DNA of 64,000 nucleotides from the NCBI GenBank assembly GCA_001579985.1, contig LRSR01010823.1, forward strand, positions 1 through 64,000, written 5' to 3'. Under the pieces are notes generated by a model that saw only the letters and a program-made list of their open reading frames with translations, made no database searches and was not told the DNA's origin. The position numbers and the translations under genes were made by a program. Shown here piece after piece: positions 1 through 10,921 of the stretch. Positions within the stretch are counted from its first letter, which is position 1, and each line of letters begins with the position of its first letter. The stretch comes from Hypsibius dujardini. Taxonomy: Eukaryota; Tardigrada; Eutardigrada; Parachela; Hypsibiidae.

Positions 1-100
1 CTGTCTGTCTGTCTGTCTGTCAATCTTGCCCTGTGATTTCCTGCTTGTCATGTTTGTCTTCTTCTTCTGCTTATTCGTTACTTACATTTTTGCTCTTTAG
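1..100 (+). other. Intron 3' part with CTGT microsatellite
   Basis: The first 20 bases are a (CTGT)n tract. It is followed by a pyrimidine-rich stretch ending in TTTAG at 96-100, a good 3' splice site. The stretch closely resembles the intron before the exon at 3557, which also carries a (CTGT)n tract, so it is read as the intron ahead of the partial gene at 101. Confidence 0.6.
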
Positions 101-360
101 GATTTGCCAACAGTGGTGACCTGAAGGTCGCATTCGTGAAAGAGGAACCGTCGGGTCACGACAGTCACGTCGCCACTTACCTCGTCACCTATTCGGTTTA
201 TAGCCAAGGCGGAATCACTGGCGCACTGCGGCCGTTTTTCGGATCTGGTACGTATATTGTATTGATTGGTAGGATTGTCGTTCGTTTATTCGATTGTTCT
301 GCAGACCATAATTCTAAAGGCGCTCCCCGAGGTGGACTGTCTGGTTCCAGACTCGGATGA
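101..360 (+). CDS. Chimeric gene end: tandem-module exon fused to peptide-family tail (partial)
   Basis: Exons 101..247 and 320..360; the 5' part lies outside the window. The first exon opens after a TTTAG acceptor and matches the long-module exon at 3557 almost base for base for some 80 nt (GDLK...FVKEEPSGHDSH). From about position 200 it instead resembles the acidic/proline part of the small secreted-peptide genes (compare 17520 and 43770). The 72-nt intron begins GTACGTAT like theirs, and the last exon gives APRGGLSGSRLG then stop, the peptide-family ending. The 3' flank also matches the peptide genes. All joins are phase 1. It therefore looks like a recombinant of two gene families. It is not known whether it is expressed. 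Confidence 0.6.
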
Positions 361-804
361 TGACAGACGGCACACACCGCATATGAGGCATGAAGCGGCC
401 CTCGGGAGCCTCGTTGTCAAAGCAAAAATGTTTCATTCCTAATTGTGTCCTGGTTGTTTTTCCTCTATAATCCAGGACCGTTCAACGTGTTAAGCGTAAA
501 ATCTCTGGCAAAAAAGACAATTTATTCTTTGTATTTGTGGAGCTATAGTTTCAGTCTCGTGGGTTAAGATTTAAAAACCCAGCAGCTTAAACTCAAATGG
601 TGCACAATCTTCTTGTACTGTCTCAGTTTTCACCTATCTTCATTGGTTTTCAGTAGACACTGTGAAGTTCTTATCCAGAGTTCTTCTAATACTCACCAAT
701 TTCTTGTAACATTTATGAACAGACCGCCTCCTGTATAATAGACATTTGCCTGGTCTGTAAACAAACAGACAGACAGACCGACAGACAGACAGACAGACAG
801 ACAA

Positions 805-845
<41 letters not shown>

Positions 846-900
846 GGTACAACAACGTGACCGGCCAGAGAAGTAAGTGCATCACAGTGATAACACAGTA
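361..900. other. Peptide-gene 3' flank with ACAG microsatellite
   Basis: This is non-coding and is paralogous to the 3' flanks at 17735-18420, 29645-30120 and 60929-61235. Each ends in an (ACAG)n tract, here at about 761-845. No gene is seen. Confidence 0.7.
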
Positions 901-1020
901 GTTCCCTTAGACTTTGATGCGAAAAGTATCATAAAGCCGAAACACGTCCAGGTAATGACGTCGAGCGATTATCAAACTACATAGCGGTTCACACCACGTT
1001 TGCGTATACACATACATTGT

Positions 1021-1390
1021 CTGTTTGTCTGTTTGTCTGTCTTTCTGCTTGTCTCTCCCTCTCCATCTCTCTCTTTCTCTCTATCTGTCTTTGTCTCTGT
1101 CTTCAAGGATGGCGCTCACTGCGGCAGAGGCTGCCAGTGAGGCAGCGACGGCTGCAATGACCATGTGACCATGTCCGTGTGTGACCATGTCCGCCGAATC
1201 GGGTGATGCTGACTTGATCGCTGCGGTGAATGCACTGGCACAGAAAGCGAGCGAGGATGTAACTGCCGTGAGGCTTCACGCGGAACATTCCGGAACGCTG
1301 GGGACTTCGTCAAGCGCCATGCCGTTTGAGGGACTCGAAATTATTCTAGTTCGTGTAATAGTACTAGACAGTTTAGTCACCGTTTTAAAA
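1021..1390 (+). other. Low-complexity CT tract and possible Ala-rich exon
   Basis: Bases 1021-1106 are CTGT/CTCT low-complexity sequence ending in TTCAAG. Two short open stretches follow: one starts MALTAAEAAS at 1109, and one runs from 1184 (MSAESGDADLIAAVNALAQK). The composition is Ala-rich and protein-like, but no splice partner, family or second copy was found. It may be an orphan exon or chance. Confidence 0.2.
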
Positions 1391-1398
1391 ATACAGTT

Positions 1399-1545
1399 CT
1401 ATATTTTCGCGTTAGACAGGGACAGTCGTACTGAAGTGGAACGTGTGCACGGCTGTGTGCACCGTACACACAGCACAAGCGCCGCGTGGCCGATTAAACG
1501 TTCCACAGCTCGTACGCTGTCCCTGTCTAACGCGAAAATACAGTA
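1399..1545. mobile_element. MITE with ~25-bp terminal inverted repeats
   Basis: The left end reads TATTTTCGCGTTAGACAGGG and the right end is its reverse complement (CCCTGTCTAACGCGAAAATA), about 145 bp apart. There is no coding capacity. The open frames crossing it on both strands come from the inverted repeat. The exact target duplication could not be fixed. Confidence 0.7.
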
Positions 1546-2104
1546 ATGAAATCTTCGTCTTCTCTTTTGATTGCTTGGACAATTTCTCTTGCCCACCTGA
1601 CTGCCCATCGCACCATTTGTCCGTCCTTCCATCCGTTCATTCATCCGTCGATCTGGCCTTTCGTTTCTCTGTTCGTGCCTCATTTCGTTCATCCGTCCCT
1701 TTACGGTCTCTTCATTCGTCTGTCTGCTGTAAACGGAAGTGGCAAACAAAACCTCCCTACTGTGTATCAATCCTAGGTACTTGTGTGGCGCAATCCTCGG
1801 CAAAGGAGTTGCCTTTGTTATGTCAGAAAGAAAGCCCGCGGCTACGCTACAGCAATCACAAAATTTCGAGAAAATGCTGTTTTTCTGGTTTCTTCCATGG
1901 AAAACAAACATACTGTTTTTTTTATCGCCTCCCTGAACAATTTACCGTGCAATCCACGCCAACGTACTATTACTTGGATTACGGTAGATCTGCAGATTTT
2001 TCAGTCGATTTGTCTGTTTTGCAGCGTTTTTCATATTTATATTTATTGACTGATCAACAGGACATTCAACGTATTTCCAAATAATCATATGATCGAGAGT
2101 CACC

Positions 2105-3444
2105 ATGTCTGGTATCGGTGTTTCAAAGCAGATCTTTGTGATTTTGGTGGTGATCTCTTGCGTTCATACTGCACCGACCGTTCCACCATCATCAGGTATA
2201 AGTGGCCCAGTCAGGTAGAGTTGTTTCATGAGACCGTTTATTGAATGCAACGCGTGAACGAAAAATTCGGCCTCTCTAACTGAGCGGAAGTCAACGAAAA
2301 TGATCGCTGGATTTCAAGTGGACTAGTTTGCATGTTTATGTGTTTTTTTGCTTGCTTGGGCAGGTCAGCCGAATGGCCGATTAGAAGTAACGGATGTCGC
2401 TGAGCTCACATACAAAAATGCAGGAGAACGGAGTGGTCTTCTGCAGCAAATCTTAACTTTATGGATTAAAGCTCTTGGTAAAAGTTGCACGCGTCTGCTT
2501 CGTTGCTTGTTTCCTTCCTGTCTGTTTGTTTGTTTGTCTGGTTGTCTGCTTAAGGCAAACAAACATACATGCAACCTTATATGCCTGGCTATTTGACTGT
2601 TTGTCCGTTTGCTTTCAGTCTGTATGCCTGCCAGACTGTTTGTCTGTCTGTCTGCCTGAATGTCTATCTGTCCGTCAGAATGCTCGTCTTTCTGACTGTT
2701 TGTCTGTCTGTCTGCATATCTATCTGTTTGTCAGAATATCACTCTCTTTATCTGTTTGTTTGTCTGCTTTTCCTGCCTGTCTACTTGCCTGCATGCCTAT
2801 CTGTCTGCCAGCCTGTCGGTCTGTCTCCTCATGACTAAACCAGGCTGTCCTTTTAAGTCTTTCTTCAAGCACATTGCTTGTCTATTTTGTTCGAAAATTG
2901 TGAATTATTTGGGCCGAGTTGATGCTCTTCCGGTTTTAGGATCAGTCACCATTGATGGATTGGCCATCGCGTTCGTGAAAGAAATACCTTCTGGTCGGGG
3001 TACTAACCTTGTCACCTACTCGGTGACAGGCCAACTTTCGGGACGGCAGACTACTAGTACCAATTGGAAGCAGCTTTTAAACACGGTTCATAAATCCATA
3101 GAGACTTCCCAGATTACAGGCTTGAAACTACCGACGGACAGCAGACCTATCGTTTCTGGTAACCCTCCCTATTGTGCATTTATTACAACATTATGTTTTA
3201 TGTATAACATAAACTTTGCAGGCCGGCTTGTCGGTCGCTTGACTCTGACCGATGTCCTCGACTTAACTTATAAGGATACAGCAGAACGTGATGGTCTTCT
3301 GCAGAAGATTTTATCCTTGTGGGCAGATGCCTTAGGTATGTGTTCTAGTCAAACAGTCATGTCTGCCTCTATCTTCGTCTGCCTGCCTGCCTGTTTGTCT
3401 GTCTGTCTATCTGTCTCTCTGTCTCTCTGTCTGTCTGTCTGTCC

Positions 3445-3483
<39 letters not shown>

Positions 3484-4384
3484 AATCTTTCCCTGTGATT
3501 TCCTGCCTGTCGTGTTTGTCTTCTGTTTATTCGTTTGTTACATTTTTGCTTTTCAGGATCTGCCAACAATGGTGACCTGAAGATTGGATTCGTGAAAGAG
3601 GAACCGTCGGGTCACGACAGTCACCTCGTCACATATAACGTCACTGGGACCACTGGAAAGCTAACCATCGGGCCCCAGCAGTTGGGCGACAACGTTCACA
3701 AGTTGATTGAAGCCGGCCGAGTTGGTGGCGTGCGGCTCGCTACGAAAACAATCTCGTTGACCCTTGGCGCTGTTCCTCAAAGCATGATTAGTCAGTGCAC
3801 TTTCTTAGAATTCATGTACTTTCTTACTGGACGTATCCGTCAATTTTCTAGACTCCCATTCCCATTTTTCAGGAACTAGAGAGATTGGTCAGTTGAACGT
3901 CACCGACCACGCCGACATCATTTACTCTACCACTGCACAGCGTGATGCAATGCTGCAGAAGATTTTGAACCTGTGGAGCAGTTCGCTAGGTAAGACGGTA
4001 CCTAGGGTGGGCGTTGGCAAATTGAAAAAAATGCCCGTTGCCCCCCCCCTTGGCCCATCCCTCAGGGGTCCTGGTTCCGACCTGTAAGAGCCCTAAACGA
4101 GCCTCTGAATTTGACGCAGTTTCTGTTGGAAAACTTCTCCTCTCTCCCCTTAAATGCGTCTGCTTCCAGGATCGGCCAATATGAATGCTTTAAACATCAC
4201 ATTCATCAGTGCGATGGAATCGTGCGAAGGTGGTCACGTGGTCGCATACCGAATCGCGGGAAAAATCGGGAAGATTCCAATGACGGGGCGACAACTTCTG
4301 AACTCCATCCACAAATCCATCGAAGGAGGCGCCGTCGCTGGGGTGTATCCCGCGACGGGAAAACGATGTTCCGATGACGCATAA
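2105..4384 (+). CDS. Secreted protein with three tandem two-exon modules
   Basis: Seven exons: 2105..2195, 2364..2477, 2940..3158, 3222..3335, 3557..3790, 3873..3989, 4170..4384, giving about 367 residues. Exon 1 encodes a signal peptide (MSGIGVSKQIFVILVVISC, cut near HTAP). Short exons (38-39 codons, pattern VTD.A.LTY...RD.LLQKIL.LW..ALG) then alternate with long exons (71-78 codons, pattern IAFVKE.PSG...LVTY.VTG...LL..VHKSIE). Each short plus long pair is one module of about 110 residues, present three times. All introns are phase 1, as in exon-shuffled domains. The stop overlaps an AATAAA signal at 4383-4388. I do not recognise the family; the shape loosely recalls SEA-like extracellular domains, which is a guess. 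The donor of exon 5 is the least certain boundary. Confidence 0.75.
2515..2825. repeat. CTGT-rich microsatellite in intron 2
   Basis: A degenerate (CTGT)n tract lies within the second intron of the tandem-module gene. Cys/Leu/Ser-rich open frames across it are artefacts of the repeat. Confidence 0.85.
3361..3483. repeat. (CTGT)n microsatellite in intron 4
   Basis: A nearly pure (CTGT)n run lies between exons 4 and 5 of the tandem-module gene, in the same relative place as the tract at position 1 before the chimeric copy. Confidence 0.9.
3990..4130. repeat. Fragment of foldback repeat R2 in intron 6
   Basis: The sequence ends in GGGGTCCTGGTTCCGACCTG followed by ACGAGCCTCTG, the conserved end of the R2 foldback family found in receptor intron 3 and near the lectin genes. 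Only one end is present. Confidence 0.55.
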
Positions 4385-5095
4385 TAAAAGTCTTTAGCAA
4401 CTTTCATTGAGCATTCAGTCCTCTTTTATTTAACAAATCGTTTTTATTCATAACTTTATGTGATTACCAAACAGGAGTGTTGAATAAAGTCGCACCGTCC
4501 AGTCGACATATTTCCGGCTTGGTTTGGGGATAATTCATATCATGTGTTTGTCGGCAAAAATAACAAATTTGTATTATTCTATTATTTTAATAATTTAATA
4601 ATTTAATAATTCTATTATTTTAATTATTCTTTGTGAGAGGCAATAAAAAATCTAGTCGAATAATTTCTCACAAATCCCTAATGACTGGTTTATGATTTCG
4701 CTTCCAGCCATGCAAATCGACAAAGAGAAAACGGCAGATCAGGTTTCGAAAATGTGACAACGAAACAGTAGCTTATTTTTATGGAGGCACAGTCGAAACC
4801 ATTTGCAAGACTTAAGCACTATGCCTTTAAGGAACAGCAAGGAACAGCAAGGAACAGCAGCTGTTCTTACGGTACTAAAAGAACATGTAATCATGCATAA
4901 CGTTTGTTTGTATTCATGCATCAGAATCTGGACTTCTTTTGCCATGAATGCATCATGTTCCCAAGCAGACCAGTTCCAATTTCAATTTCTGGTTTTAGCA
5001 ATGCTACTCGCTCTTAGTTATGCCATTTCTCCAGCTCTATCAGATAGGTCTTCCATAAAACAAACAGCGCATTTCATGTATCAAACTTTTTTTTT
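4385..5095. other. AT-rich intergenic stretch
   Basis: No gene is seen. There is an ATTATTTTAAT-type low-complexity patch at 4570-4630 and three copies of GGAACAGCAA at about 4830-4860. Confidence 0.6.
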
Positions 5096-5099
5096 CCGA

Positions 5100-5640
5100 G
5101 TGGCTATTTTACCCCTTTTTTTGGGGCCCAATAGAACCCCGGCTACTTTACTCCTTTCAAGGGCCTAATAGAAACCTGGCTATTTTACCCCTCCCTGTCA
5201 GTATACATTTCCAGCGACCCAAATCGCGCCCCTGCTACTTTACCCTTCCCATGTTATCCGTCCGTTGACCGTCCATCCGTTGTTGGACAGATGGTCGACC
5301 AACGGGCAACGGCTGAACGGATAGCGGATAAATGGACAACGGACGGGCGGACGGACGGATGACGGATGGACGGATGGACGGACAAACGGACGGACGGACG
5401 GATGGACGGACAAACGGACGGACGGACGGATGACGGACGAACGGACGAACGGACGAACGGACGGATGACGGACGGATGGATGAACGACGGACGGACGGAT
5501 GACGGACGGACAGAACGGACGGACAGACGCGCGAACGGACAGCATGGGAGGGGTAAAATAGCCAGGGTCCTACTGGGCCCCATGGAGGGGGGTAAAATAG
5601 CTGGGTTGCTATTGGGTCCCATATACTACAAGGAAGGGGT
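5100..5640. repeat. Foldback element with internal GGAC minisatellite
   Basis: The left part carries CTATTTTACCCCTCCC and the right part carries GGGAGGGGTAAAATAG, i.e. inverted ends. The centre (about 5255-5540) is a variable array of ACGG/GGAC/GATG units. Related copies lie at 19610-19975 and 62450-62870 with different array lengths. The Arg/Pro/Ser-rich and Asp/Gly/Arg-rich open frames over the array are not genes. Confidence 0.7.
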
Positions 5641-6300
5641 ATCAATTGCACGAACCGAGTAGCAATAACATATTGTTGATTCTGCTATGCTGTTCAACGA
5701 CAGGTCCTTGCCGTTCATGGAATACAACGTTGAAAAAGAATTTTGCCGGATAGGAACTTCCCTTCGCCGAATCAAAATAGCACGAGAACTCTGGCCTATT
5801 TCAGACAACCTTTTCAGTTCTTACCATATTGCCGCCAGCGAGGCTGGTAGGGAGACTTTGTTTGCATAATGAAAACTTTTCTTGATGCCATCCATCCAAA
5901 AACTCCAAATTTTTATCCATCCAAACTTTTTATGCATTGCTATTAGCAAAATGTTTCATCGGAATTCACAGCATGGAGCTACTGGGTTACGGACAAATTC
6001 TGGAGAACCACGCGCGCAATGTGACAGTTCTCTTTGAAAATTACAAGCCCAGCTCCGCCCATCATAACCGAACAATATTCCGCTAATACTAATCGATGCC
6101 AAAAAAAGTTTAGTTTCGCTTACCGTAGGTCCCACGTTTTCAGTGCTACTGGCTGGAATTACAGCCGAAAAAGGGGTAGCTGGTCGAATAAATGTTGTGG
6201 CGATAATCCTGAGAGTGAAGGTAAAAGTTGGCCTTTTGGTTTTTCGCGCAGCACTCGCCTAATTATTAGAGTTTGCACGTTCTTAAACAGTAGGGGAAAG
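5641..6300. repeat. Duplicated non-coding flank of the foldback
   Basis: 5640-5880 matches 20215-20460, and 6130-6260 matches 21110-21170 plus 21512-21560. No gene is evident in either copy. The stretch near 6232 is the empty counterpart of the solo LTR at 21175. Confidence 0.6.
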
Positions 6301-6309
6301 AAACAGTAA

Positions 6310-6925
6310 CGGTCCTCAAAAAATTGATCCGTATTATATCGACCTAGAGGACATCAGTTAACATCGGAAAACAGAAAATGGGAGAGGACAAAGAGGGGGA
6401 AGTGGAAGGAGACTTGTAGCCTAACTTGGAGTTTTTAGGTGGCGGTGCAGGACGGTCAGCAGGCAGCAGTCGATGGTGAAAATAGCGATCCAATTGTCAA
6501 TCTGTATCCCTGTCTAAACGGACATTTTGCAAGTCAAGTCCGGAAAGAGATCAGCGCTAAGTACTAAGTTCTTTGGCATGGGGGGAGGGTTAGCTCATAG
6601 AGTTCTACTCATCTAGAGGCTCGTTTAGGCTCTTTACAGGTCGGAACCATGACCTCTCATCGTAAGGCCAGGGGTGGGCAAAGGGCAAAATGTTTTTTTT
6701 TCAAGATTGAACCCAAAATTCGGCCTCTCGTCTCTGATTATTTTGAAACTTGTGGGGCGTAGGGGTCTGATTTCCAGGGGCCCCTGGGGTTTCAAAACGT
6801 TTCCAAAAACGTCAGTTTTTCATCAAATGTGGACCGTTCTTGATTGTGATAAAGCTCCTATTTGTTATTCATCAATAGGAAGATTGTATTGGACCTCAAC
6901 AAACCACAATTAAATTTTGAATCGG
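6310..6925 (-). pseudogene. Receptor relic: 3' flank plus 5' stub of exon 4
   Basis: 6310-6430 matches the region downstream of the receptor genes (compare 21600, 38660 and 44210). It is joined directly to 6437..6513, the first ~77 nt of receptor exon 4 on the minus strand, up to its TTTAG acceptor. A partial R2 foldback (about 6605-6925) follows, as in receptor intron 3. Most of exon 4 and all upstream exons are gone, so this is the debris of a deleted receptor locus. Confidence 0.7.
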
Positions 6926-7454
6926 TTGGCGTTATCTAAATTTTATTTCTGACTAACGAAGCGGTGCTGCAGATCATTTCGGTGTATTTGTTGTCTCGTC
7001 TAATAATATCCATAGCTCCGCCCCTCAACTTCAAAACGAAACTTGACTATAGCGCCAATCGATTTGAAATTACATTTTGGGTGAGATGGAGTCAAAATTT
7101 GACACTATCTTTAAAGAATGTTCCTCAGCAACTATTTTAAGAAACGGCGTTTTGGATGTGAAAATCGAAGTAAATGGAATTTGTCAGTGCTTCTGCAACT
7201 TTAAAAGTCTGCTTTATCCAAATCCATTTGACCACTCCAACTAAAAAATATTTTTTGAAAATCACCATAAACTTAGCACTTCAGACAAAAATAGTGAGAA
7301 GCGACTCTGAAATAGAACTCCGATAATAACTTCAACTTTTCTCTCAAACGGCTCTTTGAGCCTGGCTCAAAGAAATCTGATAATAACTTTAAGTTAGAAG
7401 ATCGTATTGCTCTCAAACGGCTCTTTACCAGGTCTCCGGCAGCAATGGCGTAGA

Positions 7455-7683
7455 ATCAAGCAATATCGCATTCTAATAGATTTTCCGAGACCATTTTTGC
7501 CGTATCAACAGAAACTAGAGAAAACAGTGGACCACCGCCGTCGCCGTCGTCAGGATTAGCAGCGTCCCTTTTGGCAAGAGGAAGACTGATCGTCCAATTT
7601 GAGAAAAGCAACAACAACGAGCATGATGATGCGACGCACAAGGAAACATCCTGCGATGTTCTCGTCGTTAACTGCCTGATCTG
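7455..7683 (+). CDS. Possible last exon of an unknown gene (partial)
   Basis: An open frame without its own ATG has an AG acceptor candidate at 7512-7513 and ends in a TGA, with an AATAAA signal about 65 bp further on (around 7748). The translation is hydrophilic with Pro/Ser then acidic/Asn-rich stretches (GPPPSPSSGL, SNNNEHDDATHKE). Most of it is missing from the duplicate at about 35000. No upstream exon or family was recognised, so the call is weak. Confidence 0.25.
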
Positions 7684-7917
7684 ATTTAAGCGACTACTGA
7701 ATTCCCATACAGCTCCCACGACACCTCACACGACCAATCTTCGATTGAAAAATAAATTCCGTACACTTTTTTGAGCTCTGTGTTTATTACTATCGCGATC
7801 GTTTTTTACAGCTGGGTAATCATCTCGGCCAGAAACGCAGAAAGAACAAAAAGGTTTTCGTAAAAAGTCAGTTGGTTTTTCTTTCAAGACCAGAATGTGG
7901 AATTTCATCAGAACATA

Positions 7918-8197
7918 CCGTATTCCCCCGATCTCAAGGGACAGTTAAGCCCCACCCCCTCAAGTTATCGGTTGACTGTTCAATCGGATTCACTATGTCG
8001 TGATTGGTTGAAATTTATGCCGAACTTGACAGCGATTGATTGATTGATTAGGCGGGATTTCTTGACGGACGCATTAAATCAGTTGATTGATTGATTGTAG
8101 GTAAACAATAGCAAACGGTGATGAACAGATAAGATCCGGGGTGGATCAAATTAACTGGTAGGGCAAAAAAGTGTCCCTTGAGATCGGGGGAATACGG
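7918..8197. mobile_element. 280-bp MITE with TA target duplication
   Basis: Ends are CCGTATTCCCCCGATCTCAA and its inverse (...GATCGGGGGAATACGG), flanked by TA on both sides. The duplicate at 35193-35194 has the uninterrupted site with a single TA, so this is a clean insertion. TA duplication fits a Tc1/mariner/pogo-type donor. It has no coding capacity. Confidence 0.85.
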
Positions 8198-8860
8198 TAG
8201 TACAGGGATTTTACGTCATTCAGCACGAAGAACCCGGTTCCTACTGTGGTACACGTTTCGCCTCAATAAGGTTGCCGACTTTTTAGATTCTGAAAAAACT
8301 TGCAAGAGCATTAGATCGACCTTTAACGCGTGGGCAAAATAAACTCCGATCTACATTTTTCAAGAACTGTTCAAGAAAAGGATTTATGTTCTGTTACTTT
8401 TGCGGGCGACAATATATGTTTGAAATTTATGCAAGAGATAGTGGCATTGGCTTGAAGTGACGTGACATCATCTTCGGAATCCTCAACAACAATGTCGTTG
8501 TGTTGCTATGTCGTTTGCCAGTTTGACTTTTCTATGTGAATTAAGCCGAGAGTAGTATCAAGCAAAATTCATCGAGATTTTCAGACGAAACATGACTTTC
8601 GAGAGAGATTTCTCCCTACGATCCCTTCCTGTTTGACCGATGGAAATATGGATAACAATAACGAGGAGAATTTGCACCTCATAGGCGTAACAGGGAAATG
8701 GCACAGTGGTGTATAATTGATAAAGCGGTCACATGCTGGTTCATCACATCCTCTGAATTACTCGATACTTCAGCAAATTGTTCGGGCGGAAGGTCATGCA
8801 AAATAGAATAAAAACGCAGCTGCAGTATTTAATAAAGTCGACTCAAAAATGTTTAGGAAG
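8198..8860. other. Non-coding duplicated block
   Basis: This matches 35195-35850 with small differences. Open frames in the two copies are not conserved, and no gene was recognised. Confidence 0.5.
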
Positions 8861-9206
8861 ACAGCTGCTTGCAGGTTACTTGAAAACTTTTGATTTGGTG
8901 GGGTTTGACAAACAAGACTACACGTTAATTGACTGGTGAAAATTTCAATCGGCTTATCGATCAATCAACTCAATATAAGCATTACGAATTTCGTTGCCAA
9001 GAAATCTTGATTTGTTGTCGTTTTCATTAATTTCAGCCTTAATTTTCAAATATACTTTCGTAATGAGTACAGTCTATTTCTTTGTGTTTGGTGGTCAGAT
9101 TTTGGTCGGTTTTTGCTTTAAAAATATTAAAACTTTATAACATATGTAATCTTGCGGCTCACGATACGTCAAATCAAAAGTTTGCAAGTAACCTGCAAGT
9201 AGCTGT
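8861..9206. mobile_element. 346-bp inverted-repeat element
   Basis: The left end ACAGCTGCTTGCAGGTTACT is mirrored at the right end (AGTAACCTGCAAGTAGCTGT); the arms are about 35 bp. The duplicate at about 35855 lacks it and passes straight from TTTAGG to ACTAACTA. It is a non-autonomous element. Confidence 0.75.
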
Positions 9207-9343
9207 ACTAACTAAGCTCTTTTTATGGATTTCTTAAAACAGAAAACAGGTATAAGAATAAACAGTCGTCCAGAATGTTAAGGAGTACGATTTATAGATA
9301 TGGAATATGACATTACGGCTGTTTTTCGAGAAAGGTCGATCGT

Positions 9344-9912
9344 TCAGTTATGTTCAACGTTTCCATTTCGACAAAAGGAGGCCTTTTTATCGTAGCAAAT
9401 TTTTCCACAAGGCTGCTGCCCAAGCGGGCAAGTGATACCGCCCTTGTAACACCACAACGTACCCTTGAGATAATGCGTCGATCCACAGCAATATGAGGTA
9501 TTTGTGTCATAGCAGCCGCCTGTTCCACAAGGCGTCTGCCCAAGCGGGCAAGTGATACCGTCCTTGTAACACCAAAGCGTACCCTTGAGATAATGCGTCG
9601 ATCCACAGCAATATGAGGTATTTGCGTTGTAGCAGCCGCCTGTTCCACAAGGCGTCTGTCCAAGCGGGCAAGTGATACCGCCCTTGTAACACCAAAGCGT
9701 ACCCTTGAGATAATGCGTCGATCCACAGCAATATGAGGTATTTGCGTTGTAGCAGCCGCCTGTACCACAAGGCGTCTGTCCAAGTGGGCAAGTGATACCG
9801 CCCTTGTAACACCAAAACGTACCCTTGAGATATTGCGTTGATCCACAGCAATATGAGGTATTTGCGTCGTAGCAGCCGCCTGTTCCACACTGTTGTTGTC
9901 CAGTCGGGCAAC
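9344..9912 (-). CDS. Cysteine-rich 40-residue repeat protein, last exon, copy 1
   Basis: The exon opens on the minus strand after the acceptor GGCGGAGCAG and is in phase 1. It encodes an incomplete first unit, then near-identical 120-nt units (pattern GGITCPLGQ.PCGTGGCY.ANTSYCCGSTHYLKGT.WCYK), then a divergent end and stop. About four full units are present, against two in the copy at 35982-36310. Each unit has seven cysteines, so a secreted disulfide-rich protein is likely; the family was not recognised. The exon upstream (10246..10416) is decayed, with a stop at its first full codon and a changed splice donor. This copy may therefore be unexpressed, or expressed from another leader. Confidence 0.6.
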
Positions 9913-10245
9913 CTGCTCCGCCGTTGAAACACAAAAAGTGAAATGACATATCACCTAACCATTTTTTAGTCGTTAGCTTATCTAGGGATTAGTTCTCGAT
10001 AGCGTTGTAACTGTCTGTTATCTAGTACATGCAGCGCTGGTCACTGAGGCAAAATAATCATTGTAAGATCATTGAAAATCCTTTGCTTGAATTGTTCTGT
10101 GAATTTGACAATTAAAAATGTACAAAAATTGCACAAAAATGCTTTCATATGCATGAAAAATGTTTAGTAAAGAAAGCGCTGAAAATCAACTGAAGCTAGT
10201 GTGGGAGAGTATTTCGCAATATTTCTAACAAATTAAAATTCTAGC
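9913..10245. other. Intron-like spacer
   Basis: AT-rich spacer matching intron 36311..36652 of the second copy. No other feature was seen. Confidence 0.55.
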
Positions 10246-10416
10246 CTATCACATTTTTACACTCTTCGCAGAAATAAACTATCGTTAATGTATTCCGTAA
10301 CTGAGCGCATTTCCAGCTACACTTCTCACACGCAAGCTGATCTGCAATACAAGCTTGTTCGCACGCCGCATCATCATTATCGCACGCACCCGCATAGCTT
10401 TTGCTAATGCATTAGC
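10246..10416 (-). pseudogene. Decayed defensin-like exon
   Basis: Same length (171 nt) and position as the exon at 36653..36823. The first complete codon is TAA where the other copy has CAA. One cysteine of the late CxC motif is Tyr, another is changed as well, and the donor reads GC instead of GT. It is therefore a pseudo-exon of the cysteine-rich gene. Confidence 0.65.
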
Positions 10417-10489
10417 CTGCGTTTATCGTCAGGGATGCCTCCAAATCATTAGCAGAATTTGCTCAGGGAAGAGTGTCATGCTGATAAAT

Positions 10490-10860
10490 TGTTAACTTTA
10501 GTAGTAAGAGAACGATGTCAAAATATTTTCAAAAATGTCAGTTCCATCAAATTTGGCGTATTTTAAAATACCTTCTTGTTCAATTTGTGGTTATTAAGAG
10601 GGCATATATTGGATACGAACAAACCTCAAATTTGATCGAAAACCTGATGAAAACTTGATCAAATGTTTTCAAAGCCGGAGACCCTTGGAAATAAAACCCC
10701 ACACCCCATTAGTTTCAAAATGTACCGTAAGGCTGATTTGTTTTTTAAATTTTGAAAAAAATAAATTTGCCCCTTTGCCCACCAACTGGCCATACTATCA
10801 GCTGTTCTGGTTTCACCTTCAAAGAAAGAATCATTAAAGAGCATCTGACTGCTCGTACTT
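10490..10860. repeat. R2-family foldback fragment between lectin and cysteine-repeat genes
   Basis: The sequence is related to the R2 foldback of receptor intron 3 (motifs such as CTTGGAAATAA...CCCCACACC and TTGCCCACC..CTGG). Counterparts lie at 36900-37130 and 54430-54760. Confidence 0.55.
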
Positions 10861-10921
10861 TAGAAATGCGCTCTTTCTGGCCTAGTATTTGTTCACGTTA
10901 AGGTACACAGAAGGCATAGTC

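Noticed and set aside
640-885. Leu/Cys/Ser-rich open frame on the minus strand
   Set aside because: It is the translation of an (ACAG)n microsatellite; similar frames at 2475-2838, 18036-18395 and 61102-61344 have the same cause.
5235-5651. Long Pro/Ser/Arg/Val-rich frames on both strands
   Set aside because: They follow the GGAC/GATG minisatellite inside a foldback; the two other copies have unrelated array lengths and frames.
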